Assembly (NCBI GenBank): GCA_022824805.1
Contig: JAJDZE010000193.1
Span: 1 to 43,089 of the forward strand
Length of the DNA stretch: 43,089 nt
Reading direction: 5' to 3'
Origin: Acidimicrobiia bacterium
GTDB taxonomy: Bacteria; Actinomycetota; Acidimicrobiia; Acidimicrobiales; Poriferisodalaceae
Part shown: positions 27,254-37,782 of the stretch, in pieces
Numbering within the stretch: the first letter of the stretch is position 1
How the letters are laid out: every line of letters begins with the position of its first letter
Notes under the pieces: generated by a model
Told to the model about the DNA's origin: nothing
What the model saw: the letters and a program-made list of their open reading frames with translations, nothing else
Databases searched by the model: none
Translations under genes and position numbers: made by a program

Positions 27254-29533
27254 ATGGCCGTTCACGCGAGTACTCCGATCGAGCTGATCCAAGGGGTGTA
27301 CGCCGGGCTGGCCGATGCCGCGGCGTTCGGGCGCGAGCGGCTGGGCCGCGCGCTCACGCTGTCGGAGAAGATCCTGATCGCGCACCTCTCCCACCGCGAA
27401 CAGGAACTCGAACGGGCCGTCTCCTACGTCGACTTGGCACCCGACCGTGTCGCCATGCAGGACGCCACAGCGCAGATGGCGTGGCTGCAGTTCATGACTG
27501 CCGGGCTGGACGAGGTGGCGGTGCCCACCACGACCCACTGCGACCATCTCATCCAGGCTCGCGAGGACGGCAAGCGTGACTTGCTCGCCGCTTCGGAGAA
27601 CAACGAGGAGGTCTACGACTTTCTCGAGAGCGTGTGCGCCCGCTACGGCGCAGGCTTCTGGAAGCCGGGCAGCGGCATCATCCACCAGGTCGTGCTCGAG
27701 CAGTACGCCTTCCCCGGCGGGATGATGATCGGCACCGACAGCCACACGCCCAATGCCGGCGGGCTGGGCATGGTGGCAGTCGGCGTGGGCGGCGCCGACG
27801 CGGTCGATGTCATGACCGGCTTCGCCTGGAACGTGCGGTGGCCCAAGGTCATCGGCGTGCACCTGGTCGGTGAGCTGTCGGGCTGGAGCGCGCCGAAGGA
27901 CGTCATCTTGAAAGTGGCCGAGATCCTCACGGTGTCCGGCGGCACCGGCGCGATCGTGGAGTACTTCGGCCCGGGCGCTGAGTCGCTGAGCGCGACCGGC
28001 AAGGGCACGATCTGCAACATGGGTGCCGAGATCGGCGCCACCACATCGCTGTTCGGCTACGATGCCGCCATGGCTCGCTATCTGGCGGCCACCGGGCGCG
28101 CAGACGTAGCGGCTGCGGCCGACGCGGTCGCCGAGCACCTGCGGCCCGATGACGAAGCGATGGCCGACCCAGGTGCCCATTACGACCAGGTCATCGAGAT
28201 CGACCTGTCGCAACTGCGGCCTCACATCAACGGCCCCCATACGCCCGACCTCGCCCGTGAGGTGTCCGCCCTGGGCGCGGAGGCCCAAGCCGAGGGCTGG
28301 CCGCTCCAGATCAGCGCAGCGCTCATCGGAAGCTGCACCAACTCCAGCTACGAGGACATCACCCGGGCTGCTTCGATTGCCCGCGACGCCGCCGCCAAGG
28401 GGCTGCGGGCCCGGACGCAGCTGCTCGTGACCCCCGGCTCGGAGCAGGTGCGGGCCACCATCGAGCGTGACGGGCTGCTCGCCGACTTCGAGGCGCTGGG
28501 GGCGGTGGTGCTCGCCAATGCCTGCGGACCCTGCATCGGCCAGTGGGACCGCTCCGGCGACGCGAACTACGTCCCCGGCCAGGCGAACGTGATCGTCACG
28601 TCCTACAACCGCAATTTCCCCAAGCGCAACGACGGCGACGCCGCGACACTGGCATTCGTCACCTCGCCCGAGACCGTGATGGCACTGGCGCTGGCGGGAA
28701 CGCTCGACTTCGATCCGGTCGACGGCGTGCTGCACACCGATGCCGGAGAGCCGGTCACGCTGCCGACGCCGGTGGGCGTCGAGCTGCCGCCGGCCGGCTT
28801 CGATCCCGGCGAGAGCGGATTCGTGGCCCCGCCGTCTGACCCCCACAGCGTCGAGGTGCGGGTCTCGCCCACGTCAGACCGCTTGCAGGTGCTCGAACCG
28901 TTCGATGCGTGGGACGGCAACGACTACGCCGATCTCCCGGTGCTGGTCAAGGCCAAGGGCAAGTTCACCACCGACCACATCTCCATGGCCGGCCCATGGC
29001 TTCGCTACCGGGGCCACCTCGAGAACATCTCGGGAAACCTGTACCTCGGCGCGGTGAGTGCGTTCGACGGCTACGAGGTGGGGCACGGCAAGAACCAGTT
29101 GACCGGCGAGACGCAGCCGTACCCGGAGATCGCGCGGGCGTACCACACCGCCGGCGTGAACTGGGTGGTGATCGGCGACCAGAACATGGGCGAGGGTTCG
29201 AGCCGCGAGCACGCCGCCATGGAGCCGCGCTTCCGGGGCGGTCTGGTCGCGCTGTGCCGCAGCTTCGCCCGCATCCATGAGACCAACCTGAAGAAGCAGG
29301 GCATGCTGCCGCTCACGTTCGCCGACCCGGCCGACTACGACCGCATCGATGAGGACGACCGGATCTCGGTGGTGGGGCTCGCCGATCTGGCGCCGGGCCG
29401 TCCCGTCACCGTGGAGGTGCGCAAACCGTCGGGTGACACGTTCTCGTTCGAGGCCAACCACACGTTCAGCGCTGACCAGGTGGAATGGTTCAAGGCGGGC
29501 TCAGCGCTCAACATCATCCGAGCTTCGCTCTGA
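27254..29533 (+). CDS. acn: Aconitate hydratase, mitochondrial-type
   Basis: A 759-residue aconitase interconverting citrate and isocitrate in the TCA cycle. The [4Fe-4S] cysteines are in [11 protein letters not shown] and [10 protein letters not shown], spaced as in the family. Other blocks are [30 protein letters not shown] and the C-terminal swivel domain ([42 protein letters not shown]). Length and motifs match the mitochondrial/AcnA-like subgroup of about 750 residues rather than the 900-residue AcnA. GGGAGG precedes the ATG and a strong GC hairpin follows the stop. Citrate synthase is encoded 2.75 kb downstream. Confidence 0.95.
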   Translation: MAVHASTPIELIQGVYAGLADAAAFGRERLGRALTLSEKILIAHLSHREQELERAVSYVDLAPDRVAMQDATAQMAWLQFMTAGLDEVAVPTTTHCDHLIQAREDGKRDLLAASENNEEVYDFLESVCARYGAGFWKPGSGIIHQVVLEQYAFPGGMMIGTDSHTPNAGGLGMVAVGVGGADAVDVMTGFAWNVRWPKVIGVHLVGELSGWSAPKDVILKVAEILTVSGGTGAIVEYFGPGAESLSATGKGTICNMGAEIGATTSLFGYDAAMARYLAATGRADVAAAADAVAEHLRPDDEAMADPGAHYDQVIEIDLSQLRPHINGPHTPDLAREVSALGAEAQAEGWPLQISAALIGSCTNSSYEDITRAASIARDAAAKGLRARTQLLVTPGSEQVRATIERDGLLADFEALGAVVLANACGPCIGQWDRSGDANYVPGQANVIVTSYNRNFPKRNDGDAATLAFVTSPETVMALALAGTLDFDPVDGVLHTDAGEPVTLPTPVGVELPPAGFDPGESGFVAPPSDPHSVEVRVSPTSDRLQVLEPFDAWDGNDYADLPVLVKAKGKFTTDHISMAGPWLRYRGHLENISGNLYLGAVSAFDGYEVGHGKNQLTGETQPYPEIARAYHTAGVNWVVIGDQNMGEGSSREHAAMEPRFRGGLVALCRSFARIHETNLKKQGMLPLTFADPADYDRIDEDDRISVVGLADLAPGRPVTVEVRKPSGDTFSFEANHTFSADQVEWFKAGSALNIIRASL

Positions 29534-29552
29534 CTCTGCGCCGTGACGCGAG

Positions 29553-29581
29553 GAAGCCGGCCCGGGGGGAGGGCCGGCTTC
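29553..29581 (+). terminator. Hairpin terminator after aconitase
   Basis: GAAGCCGGCCC (29553-29563) pairs perfectly with GGGCCGGCTTC (29571-29581) around a 7-base loop, 20 bases after the aconitase stop. Only two more T residues follow, so it is a strong hairpin with a weak T tract, common in high-GC actinobacteria. Confidence 0.65.
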
Positions 29582-29707
29582 TTCGCTGAGGTCGCTGGGC
29601 GTGGGGACGCTTCGACCTGTTGCCGGTCGGAGCGGGGGCTTCCGATCCGGCACTCGCCCGCCTGGGTGGGGGGACACCGTGCGGCGGTGCGATATGTCGA
29701 GCGGTAT

Positions 29708-29736
29708 GGGGTAACCGCTCACGAGCAAATTACCCC
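29708..29736. promoter_or_regulatory. Inverted repeat upstream of the LysR gene
   Basis: GGGGTAA (29708-29714) and TTACCCC (29730-29736) form a perfect 7-bp inverted repeat with centres 22 bases apart, about two helical turns: an operator-like geometry. Confidence 0.35.
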
Positions 29737-29777
29737 GGTTCTCGCTATCGGGCCAGCAGTTAGCGCAGATAGTTTCA

Positions 29778-29792
29778 ATCTCTTTTGGAGAT
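29778..29792. promoter_or_regulatory. LysR-type (T-N11-A) binding-site candidate
   Basis: ATCTC-TTTTG-GAGAT is a 15-bp dyad containing T-N11-A, the LysR-family box, about 30 bases before the LysR start. It is nested inside a wider TAGCGC (29761-29766) / GCGCTA (29806-29811) inverted repeat. Autoregulation is likely. Confidence 0.45.
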
Positions 29793-29809
29793 GGTCTGCA
29801 GCCGGGCGC

Positions 29810-29815
29810 TAGCGT
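29810..29815 (+). promoter_or_regulatory. Candidate -10 of the LysR gene
   Basis: TAGCGT, 6 bases before the ATG at 29822, giving a leaderless or nearly leaderless transcript. The LysR-box candidate lies where a -35 region would be contacted. Confidence 0.4.
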
Positions 29816-29821
29816 GGCCGT

Positions 29822-30739
29822 ATGGATCTGAAATACCTCGACGCGCTGGCTGCGGTTGCTGCACACGGACGGTTCTCCGCAGCGGCACGAGCGCTGCACA
29901 CCGTGCAGTCGAACGTGTCCAGCCACGTCGCAAGACTGGAGGACGAGCTAGGCGCTGTGCTCGTGGATCGCGCCGCGGGATCGTTGACACCCGAGGGTGA
30001 GGTCGTGCTGGCTCGCACCAAGCGCATCAACGGTGAGATCGCAGCCATGCGGGCTGATGTGGCCTCGATGACGTCCCATGTCACCGGCGACGTGCATCTG
30101 GGCATCATCGGCACCCCCGGACGCTGGCTGCTGCCGCCCTTCCTCGACGAACTGCGCCGCCAGCACCCAGATGTCGACGCCACGGTGGTCGACGCCACGA
30201 CTTTGGCACTCACCCGATTGCTCGAGGGCGGCGAACTCGATCTGGCCGTGGTGAACGCCCCGCTCGATCATGAGGAGCTGGTGGCCACGCCGCTGTTCGC
30301 CGAAGAGTTCGTGGTCATCGCCCCCACCGGGCACGCCCTCTCGGCGCTCGGCGACCGTGAGGTGAGCTTCGCCGAACTCGAACAACACCAGCTGCTGCTC
30401 GGCCCCCCCGGCTCGGTGATGCGCATGCTCATCGACTCGGCCGCGGCGCGGCGCGGCGTGTCGTTGCGGACCATGGCACAGCTCGACGGCATCCGGCTGA
30501 CCGCCACGCTCGCGTTCCAGGGCTACGGACCAGCCATCGTGCCCATCACCTCCATCCCGGTCTGGACCGACCGGGGCGATTGGAGCGTGCTGACCGTTGC
30601 CGATCTGCCCCCTCGCCAGGTGGCGCTCGCCATCCGTCGCCGAGGGATGCTGTCGGCGCCGGCGGCGGCGGCCCGCGACATGCTTCGCTCAGTGATCCGC
30701 AGCGTGTCCCGTCGCATCCCCGGCGTCACCGCGACGTAG
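29822..30739 (+). CDS. LysR-family transcriptional regulator
   Basis: A 305-residue regulator. The N-terminal winged helix-turn-helix (residues about 3-60; GRFSAAARALHTVQSNVSSHVARLEDELGAVLVDR) is typical of LysR proteins. The C-terminal two-lobed effector domain follows (GDVHLGIIGTPGRWLLPPFLDELRRQHPDV; LAVVNAPL; FVVIAPTGHAL). It lies between aconitase and an acyl-CoA carboxyltransferase gene on the same strand; possible targets are itself and the downstream carboxyltransferase. Effector unknown. Confidence 0.92.
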   Translation: MDLKYLDALAAVAAHGRFSAAARALHTVQSNVSSHVARLEDELGAVLVDRAAGSLTPEGEVVLARTKRINGEIAAMRADVASMTSHVTGDVHLGIIGTPGRWLLPPFLDELRRQHPDVDATVVDATTLALTRLLEGGELDLAVVNAPLDHEELVATPLFAEEFVVIAPTGHALSALGDREVSFAELEQHQLLLGPPGSVMRMLIDSAAARRGVSLRTMAQLDGIRLTATLAFQGYGPAIVPITSIPVWTDRGDWSVLTVADLPPRQVALAIRRRGMLSAPAAAARDMLRSVIRSVSRRIPGVTAT

Positions 30740-30786
30740 CGCATGCGCTGAGCGCATCACCCTCTCGTCGCTCCGGCATCCTTTCC

Positions 30787-30833
30787 CGCTCTTGTTCGCT
30801 GCGCTCACGGGCCGCTCGGGCCACGGCTTCGCC
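30787..30833 (-). repeat. 47-bp intergenic repeat, inverted copy
   Basis: Reverse complement of 18054-18100 with two mismatches. It occupies the space between the LysR and carboxyltransferase genes and ends 16 bases before the latter's GTG, so it lies in the presumed promoter region. Confidence 0.7.
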
Positions 30834-30849
30834 TCGTAACCTCGCGGCA

Positions 30850-32187
30850 GTGGATCTGCAGCTGCGCGCCGGTGCGAGCGGACATGTCACGGCGGGCATC
30901 GCCGCCCTCGGCGAGCGGACGGCCATGCTCATCTCGGCTGACAGCCCACTCCGGCGCGGCGCCCTGTCGCCAGCCGACAGCGAGACCATCGTCGCAGGCC
31001 TGCAGACGGCGCTCGCCAAGCGCATGCCGGTGGTGCTCATGCTGTCGTCGAGCGGCGCCGACGCGCACTATGGCGTCGCCGCGCTGCACGGCTGGGGCGA
31101 AGCCGCGCGGGTGCTCGTGCAGTGCTCGGGAGTTGTCCCGGTCCTGGCGGGGGTGACAGGGCAGGCCATCTCGGGCATCGCCTTGCTGATCGGGTTGTCC
31201 GATGTCGTCGTGATGTCCGACGATGCCTATGCCTTCGTGAGCGGACCCGTGCCGGTGCGCGAGATGACCGGCGTGGCCATCGGGCCCGACGAACTGGGCG
31301 GCGCCCCGATTCATGCCACCGCCTCGGGAACTGCGTCAGCCGTGACCTCCACCGAGGGCGTGCTCGACATGCTCACCGAGATCCTGAGCTACCTGCCGCC
31401 GCACTGCGACGAGCTGCCGCCGCGCATCGAGACCGGCGATCCGCGTGAACGCTTGACCCCTGGTGCGGGCGAGATGCTGCCATCGGCACCGACGGGTGCC
31501 TACGACGTGCGCGACATCATCATGGAACTCGTCGACGAAGGCTGCCTCACCGAGCTGCGGGCGGGATGGGCGCCGAACCTCGTCACCGGCTTCGCCACAC
31601 TGGACGGCTACTCGGTGGGCGTGCTGGCGAACCAGCCGATGAGCATCGCCGGCACGCTCGACATTGCCGCCAGCCAGAAGGGTGCCCGCTTCGTCAATTT
31701 CTGCGACGCCTTCGGCCTGCCGCTGGTCACCTTGGTCGACACGCCCGGCTTCTACCCCGGCAAGGACCTCGAATGGCGCGGCATGATCCGCCACGGCGCC
31801 CAGCTGGCCTTCGCCTATGCCCGCGCCACGGTGCCGCGGGTGGCTGTGGTGCTGCGCAAGTCGTACGGCGGCGCCTACATCGTCATGGACTCCAAGACGA
31901 TGGGCAACGACGTGTACCTGGCGTGGCCGAGCGCCGAGCTGGCGGTGATGGGTGCATCGCAGGCGGCCCAGATCCTCCGCCGCGGCGCCGGCGAGGACGA
32001 GATCGCCGATTACGTCACCGGCTACGAAGACACCTACCTGAATCCCTACGTCGCCGCCGAGCGCGGCTACGTCGACTGCGTCATCGACCCCGCCGACACC
32101 CGCCGCGAGCTCATCGACACGCTCGACATGCTGGCCACCAAGCGCGAACGGCTGCGCCAGCGCCGCCACGACAACGCCCCCCTCTAG
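30850..32187 (+). CDS. Acyl-CoA carboxylase beta subunit (carboxyltransferase), short form
   Basis: A 445-residue PccB/AccD-type carboxyltransferase that would move CO2 from biotin to an acyl-CoA. Visible regions are VVLMLSSSGADAHYGVAALHGWGE in the first half, then LVTLVDTPGFYPGKDLEWRGMIRHGAQLAFAYA and VAVVLRKSYGGAYIVMDSKTMG in the second, including oxyanion-hole glycines. The usual length is 510-540; about 70 N-terminal residues (KLTARERI region) are missing, and no upstream coding sequence supplies them because the 47-bp repeat lies there. The GTG at 30850 is the best start. No biotin carboxylase or carrier is in the window. Probably functional with unlinked alpha subunits, but the truncation leaves doubt. 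Confidence 0.85.
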   Translation: MDLQLRAGASGHVTAGIAALGERTAMLISADSPLRRGALSPADSETIVAGLQTALAKRMPVVLMLSSSGADAHYGVAALHGWGEAARVLVQCSGVVPVLAGVTGQAISGIALLIGLSDVVVMSDDAYAFVSGPVPVREMTGVAIGPDELGGAPIHATASGTASAVTSTEGVLDMLTEILSYLPPHCDELPPRIETGDPRERLTPGAGEMLPSAPTGAYDVRDIIMELVDEGCLTELRAGWAPNLVTGFATLDGYSVGVLANQPMSIAGTLDIAASQKGARFVNFCDAFGLPLVTLVDTPGFYPGKDLEWRGMIRHGAQLAFAYARATVPRVAVVLRKSYGGAYIVMDSKTMGNDVYLAWPSAELAVMGASQAAQILRRGAGEDEIADYVTGYEDTYLNPYVAAERGYVDCVIDPADTRRELIDTLDMLATKRERLRQRRHDNAPL

Positions 32188-32253
32188 GAACCCGAACCGC
32201 CGGATCGTGCCACCGCAGCAGCGGTCGCGCTCGCGGCGGAGCGACATATTGGC

Positions 32254-32280
32254 TACATTCGGCGGCGCGAACAAGGGGGA
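32254..32280 (+). promoter_or_regulatory. Citrate synthase promoter -10 and ribosome-binding site
   Basis: TACATT (32254-32259) is a TAnnnT -10 candidate; AAGGGGGA (32273-32280) is a strong Shine-Dalgarno sequence three bases before the ATG at 32284. Confidence 0.4.
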
Positions 32281-32283
32281 CTG

Positions 32284-33555
<1,272 letters not shown>

Positions 33556-33611
33556 CCGGAGATCCGCACTCTGCTCTGGGGCAGACGAGGACGTTCCGGT
33601 GAGGGAGCGAC

Positions 33612-33818
33612 ATGCACGTCGTACGAATCCACCCGAACGCAGATGAAGGCGTCTCGTTCTGGGCCGAGGATGACCGTGGGTTCAACGGAGGCGCGGACGA
33701 CCTCGCCGATCTCTTGGCGATGATTGCCGAGTACGCGGATGCCGACTCTCGTATTGGCGAGTGGCGGGCGGAGTTGGTCCCCGATCAGCAACCGCCCAGC
33801 GTCGCGGCGCAGCCCTGA
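33612..33818 (+). CDS. Small protein, weakly HicB-like
   Basis: A 68-residue acidic protein preceded by a GAGGGAG ribosome-binding site. The pattern HVVRIHPNADEGVSFWAEDDRGFNGGADDLADLLAMIAEYA recalls the beta-beta-alpha core of HicB/DUF1902-type antitoxins, but the match is weak and no DNA-binding domain is present. It lies 56 bases after citrate synthase and 30 bases before another tiny gene. A partner in a toxin-antitoxin-like pair is possible; function unassigned. Confidence 0.5.
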   Translation: MHVVRIHPNADEGVSFWAEDDRGFNGGADDLADLLAMIAEYADADSRIGEWRAELVPDQQPPSVAAQP

Positions 33819-33835
33819 CCATCGAGCCGAGTCAG

Positions 33836-33841
33836 TAAGGT
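33836..33841 (+). promoter_or_regulatory. Candidate -10 of the 71-residue protein gene
   Basis: TAAGGT, 7 bases before the ATG at 33849, with CCTGAC (33814-33819) as a possible -35 at 16-base spacing. Predicted leaderless. Confidence 0.4.
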
Positions 33842-33848
33842 ACGCGCT

Positions 33849-34064
33849 ATGGCGAATCGCATCAGCACCCGGACCGGATTCCTGTTCGCCACGCCGAGCG
33901 CGCTGCACGGCGCCGCTCGTATCTTCGATGCATGGGGCACCTACGACGACTACAACTTGGGCGACCCGCTTGAGCACGACGTCGCGCTCGGATTCGCGCA
34001 GGACTGGCTCTCTCTGGAGGATGACCTCCGCGCTGCCTTCTCCGGCCACCGCGTCGTCGGTTAG
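33849..34064 (+). CDS. Small conserved-looking protein of unknown function
   Basis: A 71-residue protein (GFLFATPSALHGAARIFDAWGTYDDYN, then ALGFAQDWLSLEDDLRAAF). I associate this pattern with short unannotated bacterial proteins found in accessory regions, but know no function. It has no signal or membrane segment and looks helical. It lies between a HicB-like small gene and the methyltransferase/nuclease operon, 195 bases upstream of the latter. Confidence 0.5.
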   Translation: MANRISTRTGFLFATPSALHGAARIFDAWGTYDDYNLGDPLEHDVALGFAQDWLSLEDDLRAAFSGHRVVG

Positions 34065-34259
34065 AGCACCGACAGGTACAACCCTCGGCATCGGCCGCAG
34101 TGCGGTCGATCAAGTAGGCCGACCCTGTCTTGTCGCACCCCTTCGGCAAGCTCTGGGTCATGTTCTGGCATCAAGCGGCATCCCCGGCCCACACTTCGAG
34201 GCGTCTTAGGCTTGAACGGGTGCTTGGGCCCTGCATGAGCGGCACGGAGGTGTCGCGCA

Positions 34260-36020
34260 ATGGCTGATTCGACCCGGCGGGTTGTGGCACCCGGCGACGC
34301 TGAGATGCGGTTCCCGATGACCACGGATATCCGAGGCAGCAAGGGAAGCGTGTTCTACAGGGCGCACTCGTATCACACGAAGGTGCCGGTCGAGAGCATC
34401 GTGCAGCTCATCGAGCACTACACGGATGTGGGCGATGTGGTGGTCGATCCGTTCTGCGGATCCGGCCAAACCGGTGTGGCCGCGGTGCTCACTGGTCGGC
34501 ACGCCGTCATCTCGGACTTGTCTCCTGCCGCAGTGCACATCGCACGCGGCTATACAGCGCGCGTTGACCCCATCCGCTTCGGTCAGGCCGCTTCGAGGTT
34601 GCTCGACCGGTTCGCACCGCTAGAGCAAGAGCTGTACGGGGTGCCCGGGGGACGGGTCGAGTACACGGTCTGGTCTGACGTGTACCGCTGCTCGACGTGC
34701 GGGAGAGAGATCCTGTTCTGGGAGGCGGCCGTCGATCACCGGGCGGGGCAGGTGATGCGCTCGCTCTCATGCGCCGCGGGCCACGGACCTTTCGCAAAGA
34801 CCGATCTCGATTGGCTTGGCTCCCGGCCGGTGCAACGGAACATCAGCATCGACGGTCAGCGTGCCCGCGCAGTGGAACCGGTGCGTGCGGTGGGAGACGA
34901 ACTCCTCATCGATCGATCCAGCATTCCCTATTGGTTCCCGACCGAGCCGTGGGAACGCTGGCGCGAGATGTGGCGCGCTCAGCACGACGCGCAAGGGATC
35001 GTCGCGTCCGCAGACTTCTTCACGAATCGCAACCTCTATGCGCTGGCGGCATTGTGGGAGGCGATCAGACAAGTCGACGACGAGGCGATTCGGGTCGGCT
35101 TGCAGTTTGTCTTTACCGCCAGCGTCAATCGGGCGTCACGCCGGTACCAGTGGCATCCGACGCGCCCGACCAACGTCCTGTCTTCGACGATGTACCTCGC
35201 GTCGCTGAACTACGAGTTCAACGTGTTCAGCCTCTTCCGCCGCAAGCTCTCCACGATCACTCAGATGTATGAGCGGACGTGGCAGGCACCTGGTTCATGC
35301 GAGGTGCACCAGGGCTCTGCCGAGAGCCTCGACTGGCTCGGCGGCGCTGCTGCGGATTATGTCTTCACCGATCCTCCGTTCGGCTCCAACATCTTCTATG
35401 GCGATTCGTCGTACCTGTGGGAGGCGTGGCTCGGCGAACGGACCGATGTTGCGGCTGAGACCGTGATCAACAAGCGGTTGACTGACGAGCTCGGTCGCAC
35501 AACTTTGGATGGCTACGCGAAGGCGATGAGCCGTGCGATGGAAGAGATCGGCCGCGTGCTCCGGCCGGGTGCGTGGGCTTCACTGCAGTTTCACAACTCC
35601 GATGACGCAGTGTGGTCCGCGATCCAGAACGCTGTCGATGCTGCAGGGCTGAGGGTCGAAGCCGCAGTCGTCATGGACAAGGGCCAGGCATCATTCAAGG
35701 GCCTCCGCCACCACCAACGAGGCGAGAAGGTAGCCAGTTTCGATCTCGTGCTGCACCTCGCTGCGGGGCCGCGACACGAGACTTGCCCTGAGCGTTACGA
35801 GATCGCACGAGCGGACATTGAGCAAATGCTCGAGTCATATGTCGCGCTCGAACCGCCATCGCGCTGCACCACGCCGTGGCTGCATTCCCAAGTGATGCGT
35901 CATCTCATTGCAATTGGTGCGTCACCGGCGGGATGGAGCTTCGCGGCGGTGGAAGCACTGTGCGAAGAGACTTTTGAGAGGAAGGGCAACTCATGGCGCC
36001 TGCGGGCAAGGGCGGTGTAG
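34260..36020 (+). CDS. Zinc-ribbon DNA methyltransferase 1 (amino-MTase)
   Basis: A 586-residue DNA adenine-N6 or cytosine-N4 methyltransferase. SAM motif DPFCGSGQTG (63-72, FxGxG type) comes first and catalytic DPPF (371-374) far later, the alpha-class order, with about 300 residues between as the likely target-recognition region. That region begins with a zinc-binding candidate, C144-x2-C147 ... C171-x3-H175. The N-terminal YHTKVP motif precedes the SAM site, as in Zn-ribbon methylases related to COG1743. A GGAGGTG ribosome-binding site precedes the ATG. It overlaps a paralogous methyltransferase by 28 bases. DNA here is about 60% GC, lower than its surroundings. Target sequence unknown. 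Confidence 0.88.
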   Translation: MADSTRRVVAPGDAEMRFPMTTDIRGSKGSVFYRAHSYHTKVPVESIVQLIEHYTDVGDVVVDPFCGSGQTGVAAVLTGRHAVISDLSPAAVHIARGYTARVDPIRFGQAASRLLDRFAPLEQELYGVPGGRVEYTVWSDVYRCSTCGREILFWEAAVDHRAGQVMRSLSCAAGHGPFAKTDLDWLGSRPVQRNISIDGQRARAVEPVRAVGDELLIDRSSIPYWFPTEPWERWREMWRAQHDAQGIVASADFFTNRNLYALAALWEAIRQVDDEAIRVGLQFVFTASVNRASRRYQWHPTRPTNVLSSTMYLASLNYEFNVFSLFRRKLSTITQMYERTWQAPGSCEVHQGSAESLDWLGGAAADYVFTDPPFGSNIFYGDSSYLWEAWLGERTDVAAETVINKRLTDELGRTTLDGYAKAMSRAMEEIGRVLRPGAWASLQFHNSDDAVWSAIQNAVDAAGLRVEAAVVMDKGQASFKGLRHHQRGEKVASFDLVLHLAAGPRHETCPERYEIARADIEQMLESYVALEPPSRCTTPWLHSQVMRHLIAIGASPAGWSFAAVEALCEETFERKGNSWRLRARAV

Positions 36021-37759
36021 CCCGACGGCCGTTGGCCGCTCGTCTTCCGCTGCCGAACTACGTTGCCGGCTCCAAGGGCGGTCCCTGGTACACGGCGCAT
36101 ACCTACCCCACCAAGATCCCTCCGGAAACCATCACTCCGTTCATCGAGGCGTCGACGCTGCCCGATGGCGTAGTCGCAGACCCGTTCTGCGGGTCGGGTA
36201 TGACAGGTGTTGCGGCGGCGCTCGTCGGCCGTCGAGCGCTGCTGTCTGACCTCTCGCCCGGCGCAGTGCACCTCGCCCGCAACCACACGCGTCGTGTGTC
36301 CGCAGCGTCGCTCCATGAGGCAGTCGCGCAACTCGACGGTGCGTGGATGCTTGACGTTGAGCGCGACCTGTACTGGTGCTCAGTAGACACTGTGGACGGC
36401 GTCATCTGCGGGCTGATGCGACATATGGTGTGGTCCGAGGCGTACGAGTGCGCATCGTGCATGTCGACGGTTGTGCTGTGGGACGTAGCCAAGCCCGACC
36501 GGCCTCTCCGACGTCAGGTCGAATGCGATGTCTGCGGACAGTCGTTTGACCGGACTCGCAGCAGGCCGGTCGATTCAGTGCCCCGCTGGCTGACGCTCGC
36601 ACCTGAGTCGGGGGGAAAACTGATCCAAGGCGATCCGACTGCCGATGCAACCCGGCGGATCGACGCGATCGGGCGCCGACGGCTCAAGCACCGGGTGCCG
36701 AGGATGCGAATCGACTCATCCCGCGAGATGTATATCCGATCCGCTCTTCATCTACGAGGCGTACGCACGGTTGCCGACATGTTCGCTCATCGCCCCAAAG
36801 TCGCGCTGTCTCGCCTGTGGCACGAGATCGGTTTCATCACGGACGCAGCTGTGAGAGAGGCCCTGCAATTCGCGTTCACCAACACGGCCTGGCATTCCAG
36901 CCGCATGCGGCGCTACAACGCGAAGGGCGGCCAGCGCCCGCTGACGGGCACCCTGTTCATCCCGCAGCTCGTCTCGGAACCCAACGTCTTCGAGGTATTC
37001 CGCCACCAGGTCCGCCAAGTCTGTCGGTTGTACGAAGCGCTCCCCGACAGTGATGTCGAAGTAGCTCAGTCTTCTGCGACGGACCTGCGTTGGATAGCAG
37101 ACCGTTCCGTGGACTACGTGTTCACGGATCCGCCGTTTGGCAACAACATCCACTACGCCGACTGCAACATCGTCTGGGAATCGTGGCTGGGCAACCCGAC
37201 CGATCACGACCAAGAGATCGTGGTGAACAAGTCACGCAGTGCCGCGGCCGGGGGCAAGACGCTCGCCGACTACCAGCAGCTGCTCACGGATTCGTTCCGA
37301 GAAGCGAAGCGGGTCGTGGTCGACGGTGGGCGCATCTCGGTGGTCTTTCACAATTCTGACGACGCGGTGTGGACTGCGCTTCTCGACGCCGTTGAGGACG
37401 CCGGTTTGCACCAGGCGGAGGTGTCGATACTCGACAAGGGCCAACGAAGCCAGAAGGGCTACAAGGCCAGACGGGGCGAGCTCGTGCCGTTCTACGACCT
37501 GGTCATGACCTTTGATACGGCAAAGCGAAGCGCAGCACGACTGAACGGTGCCGGCGAGATTGCGCTCGACGCCGTCATGGCGCATCTCGAAAGCCTCGAT
37601 GACAAGCCTTCCCAAGCACGTCACCTCGACTACCTGTACTCCGTCGCCGTGGGTGCAGTGATCGGTGGCGGCGTACGGCCGATCGGGCTTTCGTTGCGCG
37701 CGTTCGAGCATCTGTGCAATGAACGCTTCGAACGTATCGGAAACTCGTTCCACCTATAG
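35993..37759 (+). CDS. Zinc-ribbon DNA methyltransferase 2 (amino-MTase)
   Basis: A 588-residue paralogue of the preceding enzyme with the same architecture: YPTKIPPE (39-46), DPFCGSGMTG (63-72), a complete four-Cys ribbon (C153-x2-C156, C178-x2-C181) and DPPF (379-382). Flanks are conserved (YVFTDPPFG; VFHNSDDAVW; LDKGQ), while the 100-330 region diverges, as expected if the two enzymes recognise different strands or half-sites. A GGAAGGG ribosome-binding site lies inside the first methyltransferase gene. The nuclease gene follows 23 bases after its stop. Two methylases beside one nuclease is typical for asymmetric recognition sequences. Confidence 0.88.
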   Translation: MAPAGKGGVARRPLAARLPLPNYVAGSKGGPWYTAHTYPTKIPPETITPFIEASTLPDGVVADPFCGSGMTGVAAALVGRRALLSDLSPGAVHLARNHTRRVSAASLHEAVAQLDGAWMLDVERDLYWCSVDTVDGVICGLMRHMVWSEAYECASCMSTVVLWDVAKPDRPLRRQVECDVCGQSFDRTRSRPVDSVPRWLTLAPESGGKLIQGDPTADATRRIDAIGRRRLKHRVPRMRIDSSREMYIRSALHLRGVRTVADMFAHRPKVALSRLWHEIGFITDAAVREALQFAFTNTAWHSSRMRRYNAKGGQRPLTGTLFIPQLVSEPNVFEVFRHQVRQVCRLYEALPDSDVEVAQSSATDLRWIADRSVDYVFTDPPFGNNIHYADCNIVWESWLGNPTDHDQEIVVNKSRSAAAGGKTLADYQQLLTDSFREAKRVVVDGGRISVVFHNSDDAVWTALLDAVEDAGLHQAEVSILDKGQRSQKGYKARRGELVPFYDLVMTFDTAKRSAARLNGAGEIALDAVMAHLESLDDKPSQARHLDYLYSVAVGAVIGGGVRPIGLSLRAFEHLCNERFERIGNSFHL

Positions 37760-37782
37760 GTGCCGAGAAGAGAGGCGAAGCG

